Assembly: GCA_023458215.1 (NCBI GenBank)
Contig: JAEXAJ010000158.1
Location: 1-62,851, forward strand
Length of the DNA: 62,851 nt
Direction of reading: 5' to 3'
Origin: Bacteroidota bacterium
GTDB lineage: Bacteria > Bacteroidota > Bacteroidia > Bacteroidales > Bacteroidaceae
In this document: piece by piece, positions 26,218 through 36,150 of the stretch
Layout of the letters: each line of letters begins with the position of its first letter
How positions within the stretch are numbered: position 1 is the stretch's first letter
Position numbers and translations under genes: made by a program
The notes under the pieces: model-generated
Seen by the model: only the letters and a program-made list of their open reading frames with translations
Told to the model about the DNA's origin: nothing
Databases searched by the model: none

Positions 26218-27786
26218 TTATTTAAATACCGTAACAGGTATATAATTACAATCCTGAAAGAACTTCACCGCTTTTGTAAACCGATCGAAATCCTTGTTCG
26301 CATCCATACTCCATCCTACCTCAGCATAAGCAGCCAAACGGGGAAATACCTGCCGGTAGAGGTCGGCTACCTGAGGAACCCATTCACACCACAACTGACA
26401 TCCCAAGCCTAAAACCTGGGATTTATACTTAGCATCCACATCCTTAGGAAAAGGAGAGAAATCATAAGCTAAATGCAAAGGTATTAAATCATAACTATAA
26501 TCCAAATAAGTAGAGGAATGAGTTGAGTTCACTATTTTATATCCATTTAGTAACGCATCTTTCATCAATGAGCTATCTCCCTTCCAGAAATGTACAATAG
26601 CATCCTTCGATAAGGAACCCGACTGCGAATGATCTTCATCCGACCACTCGTGGATGTTTTTTCCCATAATATCATTCCAACCCATCATCCGGCGTTGGTG
26701 TTTTTCAAAGAAGTGCGACATCTCATTGGTAAAATAGAGTTGCAAGTCATTATAATTCTTCAGTTTCTTAGCTTTCATAAACTGATTGATCTCCTTACTG
26801 GCTTTCCACTCCTCAAAATGAATCTCATCTCCTCCGATGTGAATAACCTTACTGGGAAACAGTTCGAAAACTTCGGTTAAAACATTGTGTATAAATTCGA
26901 TTGTCTTAGGATCGGCTACATTGAAAACCGAAGAACTCACGCCAAACTTGACGGGTACAGCTATCGGATGATCGAGTACACCTACTTCGGGATAAGCTGC
27001 AACCACGGCTGTAGCATGTCCGGGCATCTCTATTTCGGGTACAATAGTAATGTGGCGTTTGGCAGCATACTCAATGATTTCCTTGGCATCCTCCTGTGTA
27101 TAATAGCCGCCATGTGGCTTACCATCGAAGACATTGGTATGCCAGCCGCCTATTTCGGTACTATCTCTATATCCGGCTACTTCGGTGAGTTTAGGGTATT
27201 TCTTAATTTCAAGGCGCCATCCCTGGTCATCCGTCAAATGCCAGTGAAAAACGTTCATCTTTAGCAAAGCCATACGGTCCAACACATCCTTGACTACACG
27301 CTTGCCTTTCAGGTGACGGGATTCGTCGAGCATCATCGCTCTCCATTCGTAATTGGGTTTATCGGTAATCTTCACACAAGGCACTTGCATGGAGTTACGA
27401 TCTACCATTTGCCGCAGGGTTTGGATACCGTAGAATACACCCGTTGCATTAGTCCCTGTGATGACAATCTGGTCTTCGTCAACTACCAAGGTATACCCCT
27501 CTTTACCTAAAGCAGCTTCAAGCGAAGGATTTTCGTTCAGTACTATCCTGTTCTTTCCAACTCTGTTCTGCAATACCAGCAGAAAATCTTGCTCCATAAA
27601 GTCGCGAAGGAAAGCATTATTATCTACAGACGAATGATTCTGAATACCTGTCAATGGTGACAGCAGGAACGAACCTTCACCGTTCTTCTCTACCTTTTCG
27701 GGATAAGGTATCAGCAGTAAGTCGGACTGGGCATGAACCCATGACAAGGATAAAAAGAGAAATAAAATGGAAGTTATTGTTTTCAT
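26218..27786 (-). CDS. GH20 beta-N-acetylhexosaminidase
   Basis: 522-aa secreted GH20 enzyme, simpler than the lipoprotein GH20 at 21690. The signal peptide is MKTITSILFLFLSLSWVHAQ. It has a GH20b domain, then the barrel with MLDESRHLKG, FHWHLTDDQGWRLEIKKYP and the catalytic pair Asp320-Glu321 in HIGGDEIHFEEW. The protein stops after the barrel (WSMDANKDFDRFTKAV), so it has no accessory C-terminal domain and is probably free in the periplasm. It starts 28 bp after the FAD oxidoreductase gene and ends 8 bp before GH89. The two GH20s may act on different linkages or in different compartments. Confidence 0.93.
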   Translation of the reverse strand: MKTITSILFLFLSLSWVHAQSDLLLIPYPEKVEKNGEGSFLLSPLTGIQNHSSVDNNAFLRDFMEQDFLLVLQNRVGKNRIVLNENPSLEAALGKEGYTLVVDEDQIVITGTNATGVFYGIQTLRQMVDRNSMQVPCVKITDKPNYEWRAMMLDESRHLKGKRVVKDVLDRMALLKMNVFHWHLTDDQGWRLEIKKYPKLTEVAGYRDSTEIGGWHTNVFDGKPHGGYYTQEDAKEIIEYAAKRHITIVPEIEMPGHATAVVAAYPEVGVLDHPIAVPVKFGVSSSVFNVADPKTIEFIHNVLTEVFELFPSKVIHIGGDEIHFEEWKASKEINQFMKAKKLKNYNDLQLYFTNEMSHFFEKHQRRMMGWNDIMGKNIHEWSDEDHSQSGSLSKDAIVHFWKGDSSLMKDALLNGYKIVNSTHSSTYLDYSYDLIPLHLAYDFSPFPKDVDAKYKSQVLGLGCQLWCEWVPQVADLYRQVFPRLAAYAEVGWSMDANKDFDRFTKAVKFFQDCNYIPVTVFK

Positions 27787-27814
27787 GATTACATAAGATT
27801 TGAATGGATATTTA

Positions 27815-29797
27815 TTACTTTACGGGACTCAGAATGATAGCGTCGGCAAATGCAACCCCTGCGTCCGTCTTTGCATTCACTGTGAATGAAACATCGCCGC
27901 TCTCAAAGTCATAGACTCCTAATCTATTCCATTGACCTGAATTCTCTTTAGGCATCACCTTTACGGGGATCTCTTTACCACCGGCATGAATAGTCATATC
28001 CATTACCTCGGGCATTGTCTCAGCAGGAATGCTGGAAGAACAGTAAAACAATACTTCATACTTACCCGGAGAATTTACAGTACCTTTCAAGGTAATGGAA
28101 CCTTGTTGTTGCAATGCATGTGTATAGCTATTTTTATAGTAATATCCATCGGTTCTCTGCCATTTACCTTGTAGTTCTATATGGGTTGTATCACTATCGT
28201 CTATCAGGATCTCCGGTGTGCTTCCATCCAGATAAGGGTCATTCTGCAAGACATTCAGTAACTTCTGAACATTTACATCCTGCACGTCCGTCTTATTATC
28301 AAGAGCCATTACGGAAGCTACTCCCGCCGACTGTCCCAAAACCATAAACACAGGTTCCATTCGGATTGAACCGTAAGCAATATGCGAAGCCGAAACACAA
28401 ACAGGTACTAACAGGTTGGTACATTCCGCACGCTTAGGTGTCATGCTACGGTAGGATATGGGATAAGGAGGAAAGCCGCCCGATTCAACATCTCCTTCAT
28501 TCTTAACCATACCATTGACTACAATGCGCTGGCAGTTGTGCGAATCCATGATATAGGCGGCAAGTCCGACGCCGTCTTTCACGACTTCCGTACCCTCACA
28601 ATTCTTTTGAGTCATTACGTACTCTCCAATCATACGGCGGGCTTCGCGTACATATAGCTGGGTAGGGAAATTATCATTATCAGTAAACTCATCTTTCGCC
28701 CAGCCAAATTCGGATACTTGCATACGAAGTTCTTCAGGCACTCTCTCATCATTGGACAAGAAGTATAACAAACCTTTGGCATAATCGACATGCTCCTGCC
28801 ATATCCGGGCGCGGGTTTGGTAATCACCATCAGGATATTCGTAATTCATACCGATAAGATCGGTAGACAAGGGGCCCCGGTTATTTACATCATATTTATC
28901 TTCGGGCATTTCACCCCAATTGATAAGCAAAAACTTATTGATATCAGGCTCCATCTTCCGGATGGCACGTGCCAATAGTTCATAACAGGATGCATCGTAG
29001 TTCTGAGGCTTCTCAAAGGGACGACGGTTATTCTTGTCATTTGTCAGGCAGAGGCGGAAGTTATAGGCCTGAATAAGTTTATCTCCACTGCCTGTTTCTT
29101 TTAATGCGTTCTCATTGATTCCCCAACAGTAACCGCTGGTAGAGTCACCCTCTATCTTATAAGGATCTACTCCATCAGGGAACTGATGCCAATAAGACAT
29201 TTGTACTCCGTTCAGGGTTTCGCCGTACTGTTTGCAATCCTCACGACCCGTAGAGTATGATACGCCACTGCGTGCCATCAAATCACCTTCATAGCTGCAA
29301 TCAATGTATTGTTTGGCCTTCACGGTTACCAGTGCTGATTTCTCCGGTGTTTCGGAATTTTCTAATACTATAGAGATTATTTTTGTGTCTGCTTTTTGAG
29401 TAGATACAATGCGGTGTTGATATAGTACATCTACCTCTGCGTCCGAAATAAAACGTAGCATCGACTTAGTTGCTACACTTGGCGGAAACATCCATTGTTC
29501 AAACTTATTATAGTGCTCCCCAACACGGCGATAGAAAAGACGCGCCAAACCTGTAACTGCATATTTGTTACCGATATCTGTAGAGCCTAACCCACCTGTA
29601 GTCATTCCTCCCAGATACTTACCGGGTTCAATCAGCAGTACGGTTTTGCCCATCTTCTTTGCAGAATAAGCAGCTACTACACCCGCCGAAGTTCCGCCAT
29701 ACACGCACACATCTACCTCTTTGGTTGTTTCATTGCCAGCAGTTTTACAAGAAACGAAAAGCAGGAGGGAAAGAATAAGATATAAAATGTTCTTCAT
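27815..29797 (-). CDS. FAD-dependent oxidoreductase lipoprotein with C-terminal golvesin-like domain
   Basis: 660-aa lipoprotein (lipobox LLLFVSC, Cys17) with an N-terminal Rossmann fold of the FAD_oxidored type: VCVYGGTSAGVVAAYSAKK binds the ADP part, and LGGMTTGGLGSTD and IDCSYEGDLMARSGV are typical of the family. About 490-525 contains ASVMALD-type flavin-domain residues (GQSAGVASVMALDN). The last 120 residues form a beta-rich golvesin/xanthan-lyase C-terminal-like domain. Members occur in many Bacteroidetes glycan loci but their substrate is not established; oxidation of a sugar is one idea. It lies in the SusC/D operon between SusD (90 bp, with a hairpin) and GH20 (28 bp). Confidence 0.85.
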   Translation of the reverse strand: MKNILYLILSLLLFVSCKTAGNETTKEVDVCVYGGTSAGVVAAYSAKKMGKTVLLIEPGKYLGGMTTGGLGSTDIGNKYAVTGLARLFYRRVGEHYNKFEQWMFPPSVATKSMLRFISDAEVDVLYQHRIVSTQKADTKIISIVLENSETPEKSALVTVKAKQYIDCSYEGDLMARSGVSYSTGREDCKQYGETLNGVQMSYWHQFPDGVDPYKIEGDSTSGYCWGINENALKETGSGDKLIQAYNFRLCLTNDKNNRRPFEKPQNYDASCYELLARAIRKMEPDINKFLLINWGEMPEDKYDVNNRGPLSTDLIGMNYEYPDGDYQTRARIWQEHVDYAKGLLYFLSNDERVPEELRMQVSEFGWAKDEFTDNDNFPTQLYVREARRMIGEYVMTQKNCEGTEVVKDGVGLAAYIMDSHNCQRIVVNGMVKNEGDVESGGFPPYPISYRSMTPKRAECTNLLVPVCVSASHIAYGSIRMEPVFMVLGQSAGVASVMALDNKTDVQDVNVQKLLNVLQNDPYLDGSTPEILIDDSDTTHIELQGKWQRTDGYYYKNSYTHALQQQGSITLKGTVNSPGKYEVLFYCSSSIPAETMPEVMDMTIHAGGKEIPVKVMPKENSGQWNRLGVYDFESGDVSFTVNAKTDAGVAFADAIILSPVK

Positions 29798-29824
29798 TGA
29801 TAATCGTTATAATAAGTAAACAAT

Positions 29825-29881
29825 AAGAGAGGGAAACTGATCAGGCATTGCCCAGTCCTTTCCCCTCTCTTACCAAATAGA
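29825..29881 (-). terminator. Intercistronic hairpin after susD
   Basis: AAGAGAGGGAAA (29825-29836) pairs with TTTCCCCTCTCTT (29869-29881) with one bulged base. It lies in the 90-bp gap between SusD and the FAD gene. A hairpin here could cause partial termination or protect the susCD part of the mRNA, giving more SusC/D than enzymes; that effect is inference. Confidence 0.6.
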
Positions 29882-29887
29882 CTTCTA

Positions 29888-31570
29888 TTAATAATTAGGG
29901 TTCTGTTTCAAATTAGGATTTGCCTGTATCTCAATGTCCGGGATAGGCCACAAGTAGTCACGATTGGCATTAAACTGACGGGATTCTACCAGTCGGAGTT
30001 TAAAGTCGGTAGATTCGCTGCCCTGAGCTATGTTCTTGGGATCGTAAGTAGAATTTCCATACTCATCGATTACGGGAGCTTTGGCAGGATAAGATTTCTT
30101 CATCCGACCTAGGACGGGCTGGCTCATGACCTTCTCCGCTATACGCCAGCGACGGATATCAAACAATCTTAACCCTTCGCCTGCAAACTCGCATTTGCGC
30201 TCTTTATAAACCCTGTGCAAAAGTTTGGTTGCATCGGTTTCCGTAATCTTAGGCATCATTACAGAAGGACGCTGACGTACTTTATTAATGGCATCGTAAA
30301 CACTCTGATCTATTTTTCCTGCCCTAATCATAGCTTCGGCATAAGTAAGCAACACCTCAGGATATCTCAACATGATTGTGTTTGTACTACATTTCGTCAT
30401 AGCTGCCTGATCGGACAAGTTACAATACTTCCGCCAGCAAAGTCCTGTAAATGTAGCGTATGGATGAGTTGCTTCGAGGTTCTCTACCCGTTCAACGCGC
30501 TTATCGCCGTCATATCGCCAGCACTTCAGGCTGTCGCCATGTGTCTCGAACTGATAACCCAAAAAGATAGAACCGGGAACAGCAATAGTATATCCCAAAC
30601 GAGGGTCACGATTATTATAAGGGTGCGCCGGATCAAAGAGCGGAGACTTGTCAATGGGCAAGCCATCAATACATTCCCAAGAATCGGCCAACTGATAAGA
30701 CGGCTTTTTGTTGGTAAACGCTTTTCCATTTCTGGAACCATACAAGCGATAGAGGGCATGTTCTTTTACATCTACCAGATATTGAACAGAGAACAATATT
30801 TCTTTGGAAGATTCGCCCGCATCAGTAAACAGTTTGCTGTATTCATCTTCCAGCTTCACTTGTTGTCCTTCCAATTTCATCACTTCCTTAGCAGCTTCTG
30901 CAGCAACTTCCCAACGTTCATTATACAAGGCAACCCTGGCTTTGAGCCCCATAGCCGAGACAAAAGAGGCATGACCTGAGGTCGGGTTATTCTCTAAAGG
31001 GAGCCATTTGGCGGCTTCTGTCAAATCTTCCAAGATGAAATCCACCACCTGCGCTTTGGGGGTTCTTGTTACTAAGGAGTTCTCCAGCGACAACGATTCT
31101 TTTATCAAAGGAACATCGCCGAATAACTCTGCCAGATAAGAGTAATACACAGCTCTTAGGAAGCGGGCTTCACCCTCTACTGTTTTCACATTTTTTTCAT
31201 CCACGCCCTGCACCCTGTCAAGGTTATTGATAAGATAGTTGCACCGGGCAATGCCTGAATAGAAATTCGCCCAATAATTCTGTACCAAATAGTTGCTTGC
31301 ATCAGCAGAACCTTGAGCCAAAGGCTGGATGCCGTTTGTATTACGGTCATAATTCTCATCGGTCACACAATCTAATGCCAGAAAGAATGTCATGCTTTCA
31401 TGATCGAGCCACAACGGGGTATAACATCCGGCAAGTGCCATATTCATTTCTTGCTTATTGGCAGGAAAATTCTGGTCGGACGGTGAATTCAAAGGAGCTT
31501 TATCAAGGAGGCTGTCGCAAGAACAGATTAAAAGCATCCACATCAATAAAAAGATACTATTTTTTTTCAT
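29888..31570 (-). CDS. SusD/RagB-type glycan-binding lipoprotein
   Basis: 560-aa surface lipoprotein that would cap the SusC barrel and bind the glycan before import. The signal MKKNSIFLLMWMLLICSC gives lipobox Cys18. SusD features seen are NMALAGCYTPLW, the TPR-like region RCNYLINNLDRVQGVD and ARFLRAVYYSYLAELFGDVPLI, the segment LTYAEAMIRAGK, and RRWRIAEKV with the terminal LWPIPDIEIQANPNLKQNPNY, typical of RagB/SusD C-termini. It begins 27 bp after SusC, the standard arrangement, and is followed by a hairpin before the enzymes. Confidence 0.95.
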   Translation of the reverse strand: MKKNSIFLLMWMLLICSCDSLLDKAPLNSPSDQNFPANKQEMNMALAGCYTPLWLDHESMTFFLALDCVTDENYDRNTNGIQPLAQGSADASNYLVQNYWANFYSGIARCNYLINNLDRVQGVDEKNVKTVEGEARFLRAVYYSYLAELFGDVPLIKESLSLENSLVTRTPKAQVVDFILEDLTEAAKWLPLENNPTSGHASFVSAMGLKARVALYNERWEVAAEAAKEVMKLEGQQVKLEDEYSKLFTDAGESSKEILFSVQYLVDVKEHALYRLYGSRNGKAFTNKKPSYQLADSWECIDGLPIDKSPLFDPAHPYNNRDPRLGYTIAVPGSIFLGYQFETHGDSLKCWRYDGDKRVERVENLEATHPYATFTGLCWRKYCNLSDQAAMTKCSTNTIMLRYPEVLLTYAEAMIRAGKIDQSVYDAINKVRQRPSVMMPKITETDATKLLHRVYKERKCEFAGEGLRLFDIRRWRIAEKVMSQPVLGRMKKSYPAKAPVIDEYGNSTYDPKNIAQGSESTDFKLRLVESRQFNANRDYLWPIPDIEIQANPNLKQNPNY

Positions 31571-31597
31571 TGTCTTTCATTTTTCTTGTTCAACAAA

Positions 31598-34500
31598 TCA
31601 GAACTTAATGTCAATACCGAAGCACAACGACTTCAACTGGGGGTAATAATTACCATTACCTACCGGAGCTTCAACATCGAAACCTTCCCAGAAGTCACTA
31701 AACGTAAGCAGGTTGTCGCCACTAAAGTAGATTCTGACATTGTTCAATGCACTCTTTTGCAACCACTTCTTGGGTAGAGTATAACCAACCTGCAAGTTCT
31801 TCAGTCTGCAATAGGCTGCATTCTTCATCCAAAAGGAAGAGTATTGGATGTTATTAGTCTGGTTGAAGGCAAGCCTCGGGAACTTGGCATTTCTATTGTC
31901 TTCGGTCCAATAGTCTTTATGTTGTTCCTGAACCGTTCCACCTTCGTAGAAGGGTTGGATGCCATGTCCTTCAATATAACCGTTCGCTTTTCCCACTCCT
32001 TGGAATAAGAGGTTAAGGTCTACTCCTTTATACTCGCCATAAAGTGAAAGACCGAAGGTATACCGGGGAATGGTGCCACCAAGGACCTGACGGTCGTCTG
32101 CTGTAATCTTACCATCTTTATTTGCATCAAAATACTTGATATCACCGGGACCAAAGTTACCGTACTGTGTAGCATACTTATATTTGCCATCAGCATCATA
32201 ATCTTCGGGCTGTATGTAGCCAATAGCTTTTAGCCCATAGATAGAATTCATTTCCTCGCCCTCACGGTTCACAAGCAGCCCCGTCTGGTTAATACCTCTC
32301 ATATCGAGAATCTTATTACGTACATCGGACAGATTGAATGCGGCACGATAATTAAAATTACCAACCTTATCGTTGTAACTTAGACTCAAATCCCATCCAC
32401 GGTTTTCAACTTCACCGGCATTTTGTTGAGGAGCGTTCAAGCCGATTGTCAAGGGGACATTTAACTTAAGAAGGATGTCTTTGGTACGTTTATAGTAATA
32501 GTCAAATGAAATATTCAGCTTGTTCCATAAAGTTGCATCGATACCGATGTCGGTAACGGTAGTCGTTTCCCAAGTAATTCTTTGGTTTGACATATTAGTG
32601 ATTGCAGCGCCTGCCACACCTTTATTGTCAAATATATATTTTACTCCATCGAGGCTTACTGTAGATGCAAACGGATAATAATCACCAATATTCTGGTTTC
32701 CTAATTGTCCCCACGAAGCACGGACTTTCAAGTTATTCACCACACTTCTGACTGAGTTCCAAAAAGCTTCTTCTGATATTCTCCAACCTACCGAGAAGGA
32801 AGGGAAAAGACCGTTCCTATTTCCGGAAGCAAATCTGGAGGAAGCATCCAAACGCATATTGGCTTCAAAAAGGTATCTGTCCATTAAAGAATAATTCAAA
32901 CGGCCAAAAACAGATTGCAAAGCAAATTCCTTGGCAGTACCTGCCGATTGCTGTCCTTCGATGCCACCGGCATCGAGTACGGGAAAGTCCGCAAACGGGA
33001 AGTCCAGTCTTGAACCGGAATGCATATCATATCTATAGGTATCTTGTTGATAACCCAATAAAGCCGTAAGGCCATGCTCACCAAAACGTTTGTCGAAGGT
33101 AGCAGAAGCGGTTAACAATTGACGCAGGTTCTTTGTAGTGCGCTCCGTCAGTGAACTCTGCTCCGGTGCTTTATAAGCTAATGAGCCGTCTGCATTGAAG
33201 GTTTCGATGCTTCTGGAGTAAATGGTTTCGTGAGCTTCGTAGTAATTCGGAGAGTAAGATGCCTGTACAGTGAGATACTCCACCGGTTTATAAATCAAAG
33301 AGAAGTTAAACAACGCATTGGGCTTTGTCACATCCGTGTTACCTCCATCTTTAGCCATGGCAATAGGATTATTTCCATTCCAACCTTTTCCCCACTTGCC
33401 ACTGCTCAGAATGCCGGCTTCATTGGCAGGAATACGGCTGATCCAATTGAAAATATCATAATTGGAAGGTTCTTTCCGCTTGCCATAGGTTATGTGTGCA
33501 TCTACTTTAGCAGTCAGGTTCTTCAGTACTTCCATATCAGAGTTTACTCTGAAAGTATATCTTTGGTATTTAGAGTTTTCAATGATACCATCCTGACTCA
33601 GATAACCAAAGTTGGCAATCGTTCTGATTCGTTTGGAACCACCGCTTATGGTCACAAAATGGTTCTGGGTGAATCCGCTATTAGTAAGGCATGCATCATA
33701 CCAATCCGTATCAGGATAACGATCAGGATCCGAGTACATTTTCTGCTCATACTCTTTAATCTTTTCTTCACCAAAAACAGGAGAGTTACCCACATTGACG
33801 TTAGCTAAGTCCATCATGCGCATGTGGTCGATAGCACCTACTTTCTTTGGCAATTGAATGGCACTTTGCCAACCTACGTGTCCGTTATAAGAAACGTTGA
33901 ACTTATCAGACTCGGCTCTACGAGTGGTAATCAAGATAACACCGTTTGCAGCTCTTGAACCATAAATGGCAGCCGATGCCGCATCTTTAAGTACAGACAT
34001 AGATTCAATCAGAGAAGGATCTACATCGTCAATGCCCATTTCAACCCCATCAACCAGTACGAGTACGTCGTTATTGCCTAAAGTAGTCTGCCCACGCACG
34101 CTGATCGTACCGCCATCTCTACCTGGCTGACCGCTACGTTGTGTAATGGCAATACCGGGGACCAAACCTTGAAGTGCCAATGACGTCTGCCCTACAAGTC
34201 GTTTGTTGAGGTCTTTCACTGATACCGACTCAACGGCTCCCGTCAGGTTTACTTTCTTCTGCGTACCAAATCCTACGACTACCACTTCGTCGAGGGCCTG
34301 TGTATCTTCTTTCAAAATGATATTGAAATACGCTTTATTACCAACCGTTACCTCTTGCGTAAAGAATCCGATAAAAGATACTTTAAGCACAGCCGTCGGA
34401 GCAGCTTCGACTGAAAACTTACCATCCAAATCGGTGATAACTCCTACGTTAGTACCTTTGACAAGTACATTTGCTCCAATAATGGGGTCACCGTTCCCAT

Positions 34501-34903
34501 CGGTCACTACTCCAGAAATCTTCTTTCCTGATTGCTGGGAGCTGTTATTTTTCTTCAGAATATTGATATTTCTGCCGCTGATGGAGTAGGAAATACCCGT
34601 ATCTTTCAATGCGATATCAAGTATCTCATCTATCCGTTTATTTTCCACTTTCACAGATACTTTTATATTCTTAATATCAGCATCAGCATAAAAGAACAAA
34701 TATTCGCTTTTCTGCTCAATGTAAGAAAACAGATCGGGCAAAGAGGTTTTTGTTTGGTTAATAGACAGCTTGGTGTCCTGTAGATAACTGTCCATAGCAA
34801 ATACACTATTGACAGCAGAAAACAGAAAAGATAAAGCAAAAACAATTGCAATCCTTTTCACACCTCCCCATGAGGAGGCACTGTAACACAATTTGTTTCT
34901 CAT
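31598..34903 (-). CDS. SusC/RagA TonB-dependent glycan transporter with STN domain
   Basis: 1101-aa outer-membrane transporter importing oligosaccharides with TonB energy. After the signal peptide (ending near VNSVFA) there is an STN domain (about 45-112, LPDLFSYIEQKSEYLFFYAD), a carboxypeptidase-D-like domain (ISGVVTDGNGDPIIGANVLV), a plug domain with a TonB-box-like EVVVVGFGTQKKVNLTGAV, and the 22-stranded barrel ending in LCFGIDIKF with a C-terminal Phe. The STN domain is the part that signals to FecR-type anti-sigma factors, which matches the FecR and ECF genes directly upstream. The gap to FecR is 171 bp. It defines the substrate-import step of the host-glycan locus. Confidence 0.96.
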   Translation of the reverse strand: MRNKLCYSASSWGGVKRIAIVFALSFLFSAVNSVFAMDSYLQDTKLSINQTKTSLPDLFSYIEQKSEYLFFYADADIKNIKVSVKVENKRIDEILDIALKDTGISYSISGRNINILKKNNSSQQSGKKISGVVTDGNGDPIIGANVLVKGTNVGVITDLDGKFSVEAAPTAVLKVSFIGFFTQEVTVGNKAYFNIILKEDTQALDEVVVVGFGTQKKVNLTGAVESVSVKDLNKRLVGQTSLALQGLVPGIAITQRSGQPGRDGGTISVRGQTTLGNNDVLVLVDGVEMGIDDVDPSLIESMSVLKDAASAAIYGSRAANGVILITTRRAESDKFNVSYNGHVGWQSAIQLPKKVGAIDHMRMMDLANVNVGNSPVFGEEKIKEYEQKMYSDPDRYPDTDWYDACLTNSGFTQNHFVTISGGSKRIRTIANFGYLSQDGIIENSKYQRYTFRVNSDMEVLKNLTAKVDAHITYGKRKEPSNYDIFNWISRIPANEAGILSSGKWGKGWNGNNPIAMAKDGGNTDVTKPNALFNFSLIYKPVEYLTVQASYSPNYYEAHETIYSRSIETFNADGSLAYKAPEQSSLTERTTKNLRQLLTASATFDKRFGEHGLTALLGYQQDTYRYDMHSGSRLDFPFADFPVLDAGGIEGQQSAGTAKEFALQSVFGRLNYSLMDRYLFEANMRLDASSRFASGNRNGLFPSFSVGWRISEEAFWNSVRSVVNNLKVRASWGQLGNQNIGDYYPFASTVSLDGVKYIFDNKGVAGAAITNMSNQRITWETTTVTDIGIDATLWNKLNISFDYYYKRTKDILLKLNVPLTIGLNAPQQNAGEVENRGWDLSLSYNDKVGNFNYRAAFNLSDVRNKILDMRGINQTGLLVNREGEEMNSIYGLKAIGYIQPEDYDADGKYKYATQYGNFGPGDIKYFDANKDGKITADDRQVLGGTIPRYTFGLSLYGEYKGVDLNLLFQGVGKANGYIEGHGIQPFYEGGTVQEQHKDYWTEDNRNAKFPRLAFNQTNNIQYSSFWMKNAAYCRLKNLQVGYTLPKKWLQKSALNNVRIYFSGDNLLTFSDFWEGFDVEAPVGNGNYYPQLKSLCFGIDIKF

Positions 34904-35074
34904 GTTAGTTCTATTGTTTTTTAGTAATAAGGCGCCCTGTGCGTGTTAAGAAACATGCACTACAAGCATTTTTAGATTAGGATAACGTAGATTATCGGTT
35001 AACGAGAAAAGACTTAAGGTCTAAAGAAGTGTGTCTTAGGGCTCTTTCATAAGTAATGTTTTTTGATTAGACAT

Positions 35075-36040
35075 TCAGTTTATATAGTATATACCATTTT
35101 CATTCTTCCATTTTATCATGATCGTGCGGTTAATCACCTCAAGCACTTTCTCAAAGCCTTCTTCCTGTTCGAAGCTGCCGGAAACCTTCAACTCAGGATC
35201 CAGCAAGCGCTTATTGTTTATCACAATCTTCACGCCATAGTCTTTTGCCAGATAATCCATCAAGGTTTTAAAGGAAAGGGAGCGATATTTAAGCAACCCA
35301 TCCTTCCAAGCAACTTCTTGTTCGGGGTTGACTTCTGTTATTTGCAAGTCTTTGCTATATTTGTTGAAGAGTAGTTTCTGATTGGGTTTCATCAATACAC
35401 TCTGTTCTTTGCTAGTGAAGCGTACCGAGCCTTCCAACAAGATGGCACGTACAAGATTGGATCCTTTACGGCTTCTTGCAGAAAACTTTGTACCCAATAC
35501 TCTGATAGCACCTCCATCCATATCGACTATAAAAGGAGAATCGGCATTCTTAGTGACCTCAAAGTAGGCCTCACCGGATAACTTCACTCGTCTTTCTCCT
35601 TGTCCATACTGGTTGGTATAGGTTATTTCACTGTTCTTATTCAGTATAACCTTAGTACTGTCCGCCATATAGAAAGTAGAAGTGCTCCCTTCGGTCATAC
35701 AAGTAAACTCCTTGAAGCCTTCTTCCGGAGAGGACTTCTGCATAAAGAAACCTAAAGCAAAAACGATCAGCAAAGAAGCAGCTACTCCACTATAATACAT
35801 CATCATTCTGGTTCGATGTGCTTTTGCTTTAGCACACGTTATCTTTGTCTGAAGTTTCTTAAAAGAAGACTCAGGGGTTACTTCGTGTTGATGCACAGTA
35901 CTCGAATTCCAATAACTCTTTATCTTTTGGAATTCTTTCTGATGTTCTTCCGAAGCATTCAGCCACTTTACAAACTCCATAGTATCTTCGTATGAGCTTG
36001 TTCCGGTGAGTACACGCATTATTATAGTATCAATTTCCAT
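35075..36040 (-). CDS. FecR-family anti-sigma factor
   Basis: 321-aa inner-membrane anti-sigma regulator. A cytoplasmic N-terminal domain (FVKWLNASEEHQKEFQKIKSYW) would hold the ECF factor. One membrane helix (about 80-100, YYSGVAASLLIVFALGFF) follows, then the periplasmic FecR domain (STKVILNKNSEITYTNQYG, GEAYFEVTKNADSPFIVD) and a C-terminal DUF4974-type segment (LKYRSLSFKTLMDYLAKDYGV), which contacts the STN domain of SusC. It is divergent from the sigma gene and has a TATTTTTG box 33 nt upstream. The arrangement sigma, anti-sigma, SusC-STN, SusD is the classic trans-envelope switch known from Bacteroides mucin O-glycan loci. Confidence 0.94.
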   Translation of the reverse strand: MEIDTIIMRVLTGTSSYEDTMEFVKWLNASEEHQKEFQKIKSYWNSSTVHQHEVTPESSFKKLQTKITCAKAKAHRTRMMMYYSGVAASLLIVFALGFFMQKSSPEEGFKEFTCMTEGSTSTFYMADSTKVILNKNSEITYTNQYGQGERRVKLSGEAYFEVTKNADSPFIVDMDGGAIRVLGTKFSARSRKGSNLVRAILLEGSVRFTSKEQSVLMKPNQKLLFNKYSKDLQITEVNPEQEVAWKDGLLKYRSLSFKTLMDYLAKDYGVKIVINNKRLLDPELKVSGSFEQEEGFEKVLEVINRTIMIKWKNENGIYYIN

Positions 36041-36072
36041 AAATCTCAGTTAGCTGTTCACTAAGTATGTCG

Positions 36073-36137
36073 CAAAAATAAGGAATACCCCTTAGTCATC
36101 TCACATATTTTTTTTAATTTCGCGCCCCCACTAAGGG
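36073..36137. promoter_or_regulatory. Divergent FecR/ECF promoter region with CCCTTAGT dyad
   Basis: The FecR promoter box TATTTTTG (minus) is at 36073-36080. A near-consensus box TAATTTCG (plus) for the sigma gene is at 36115-36122, followed by GCGCCCCC. CCCTTAGT (36089-36096) is perfectly inverted as ACTAAGGG (36130-36137). The arms sit just upstream of the FecR box and at the presumed transcription start of the sigma gene, so a shared operator is plausible. Confidence 0.55.
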
Positions 36138-36150
36138 TTTTGCTTCTTCT

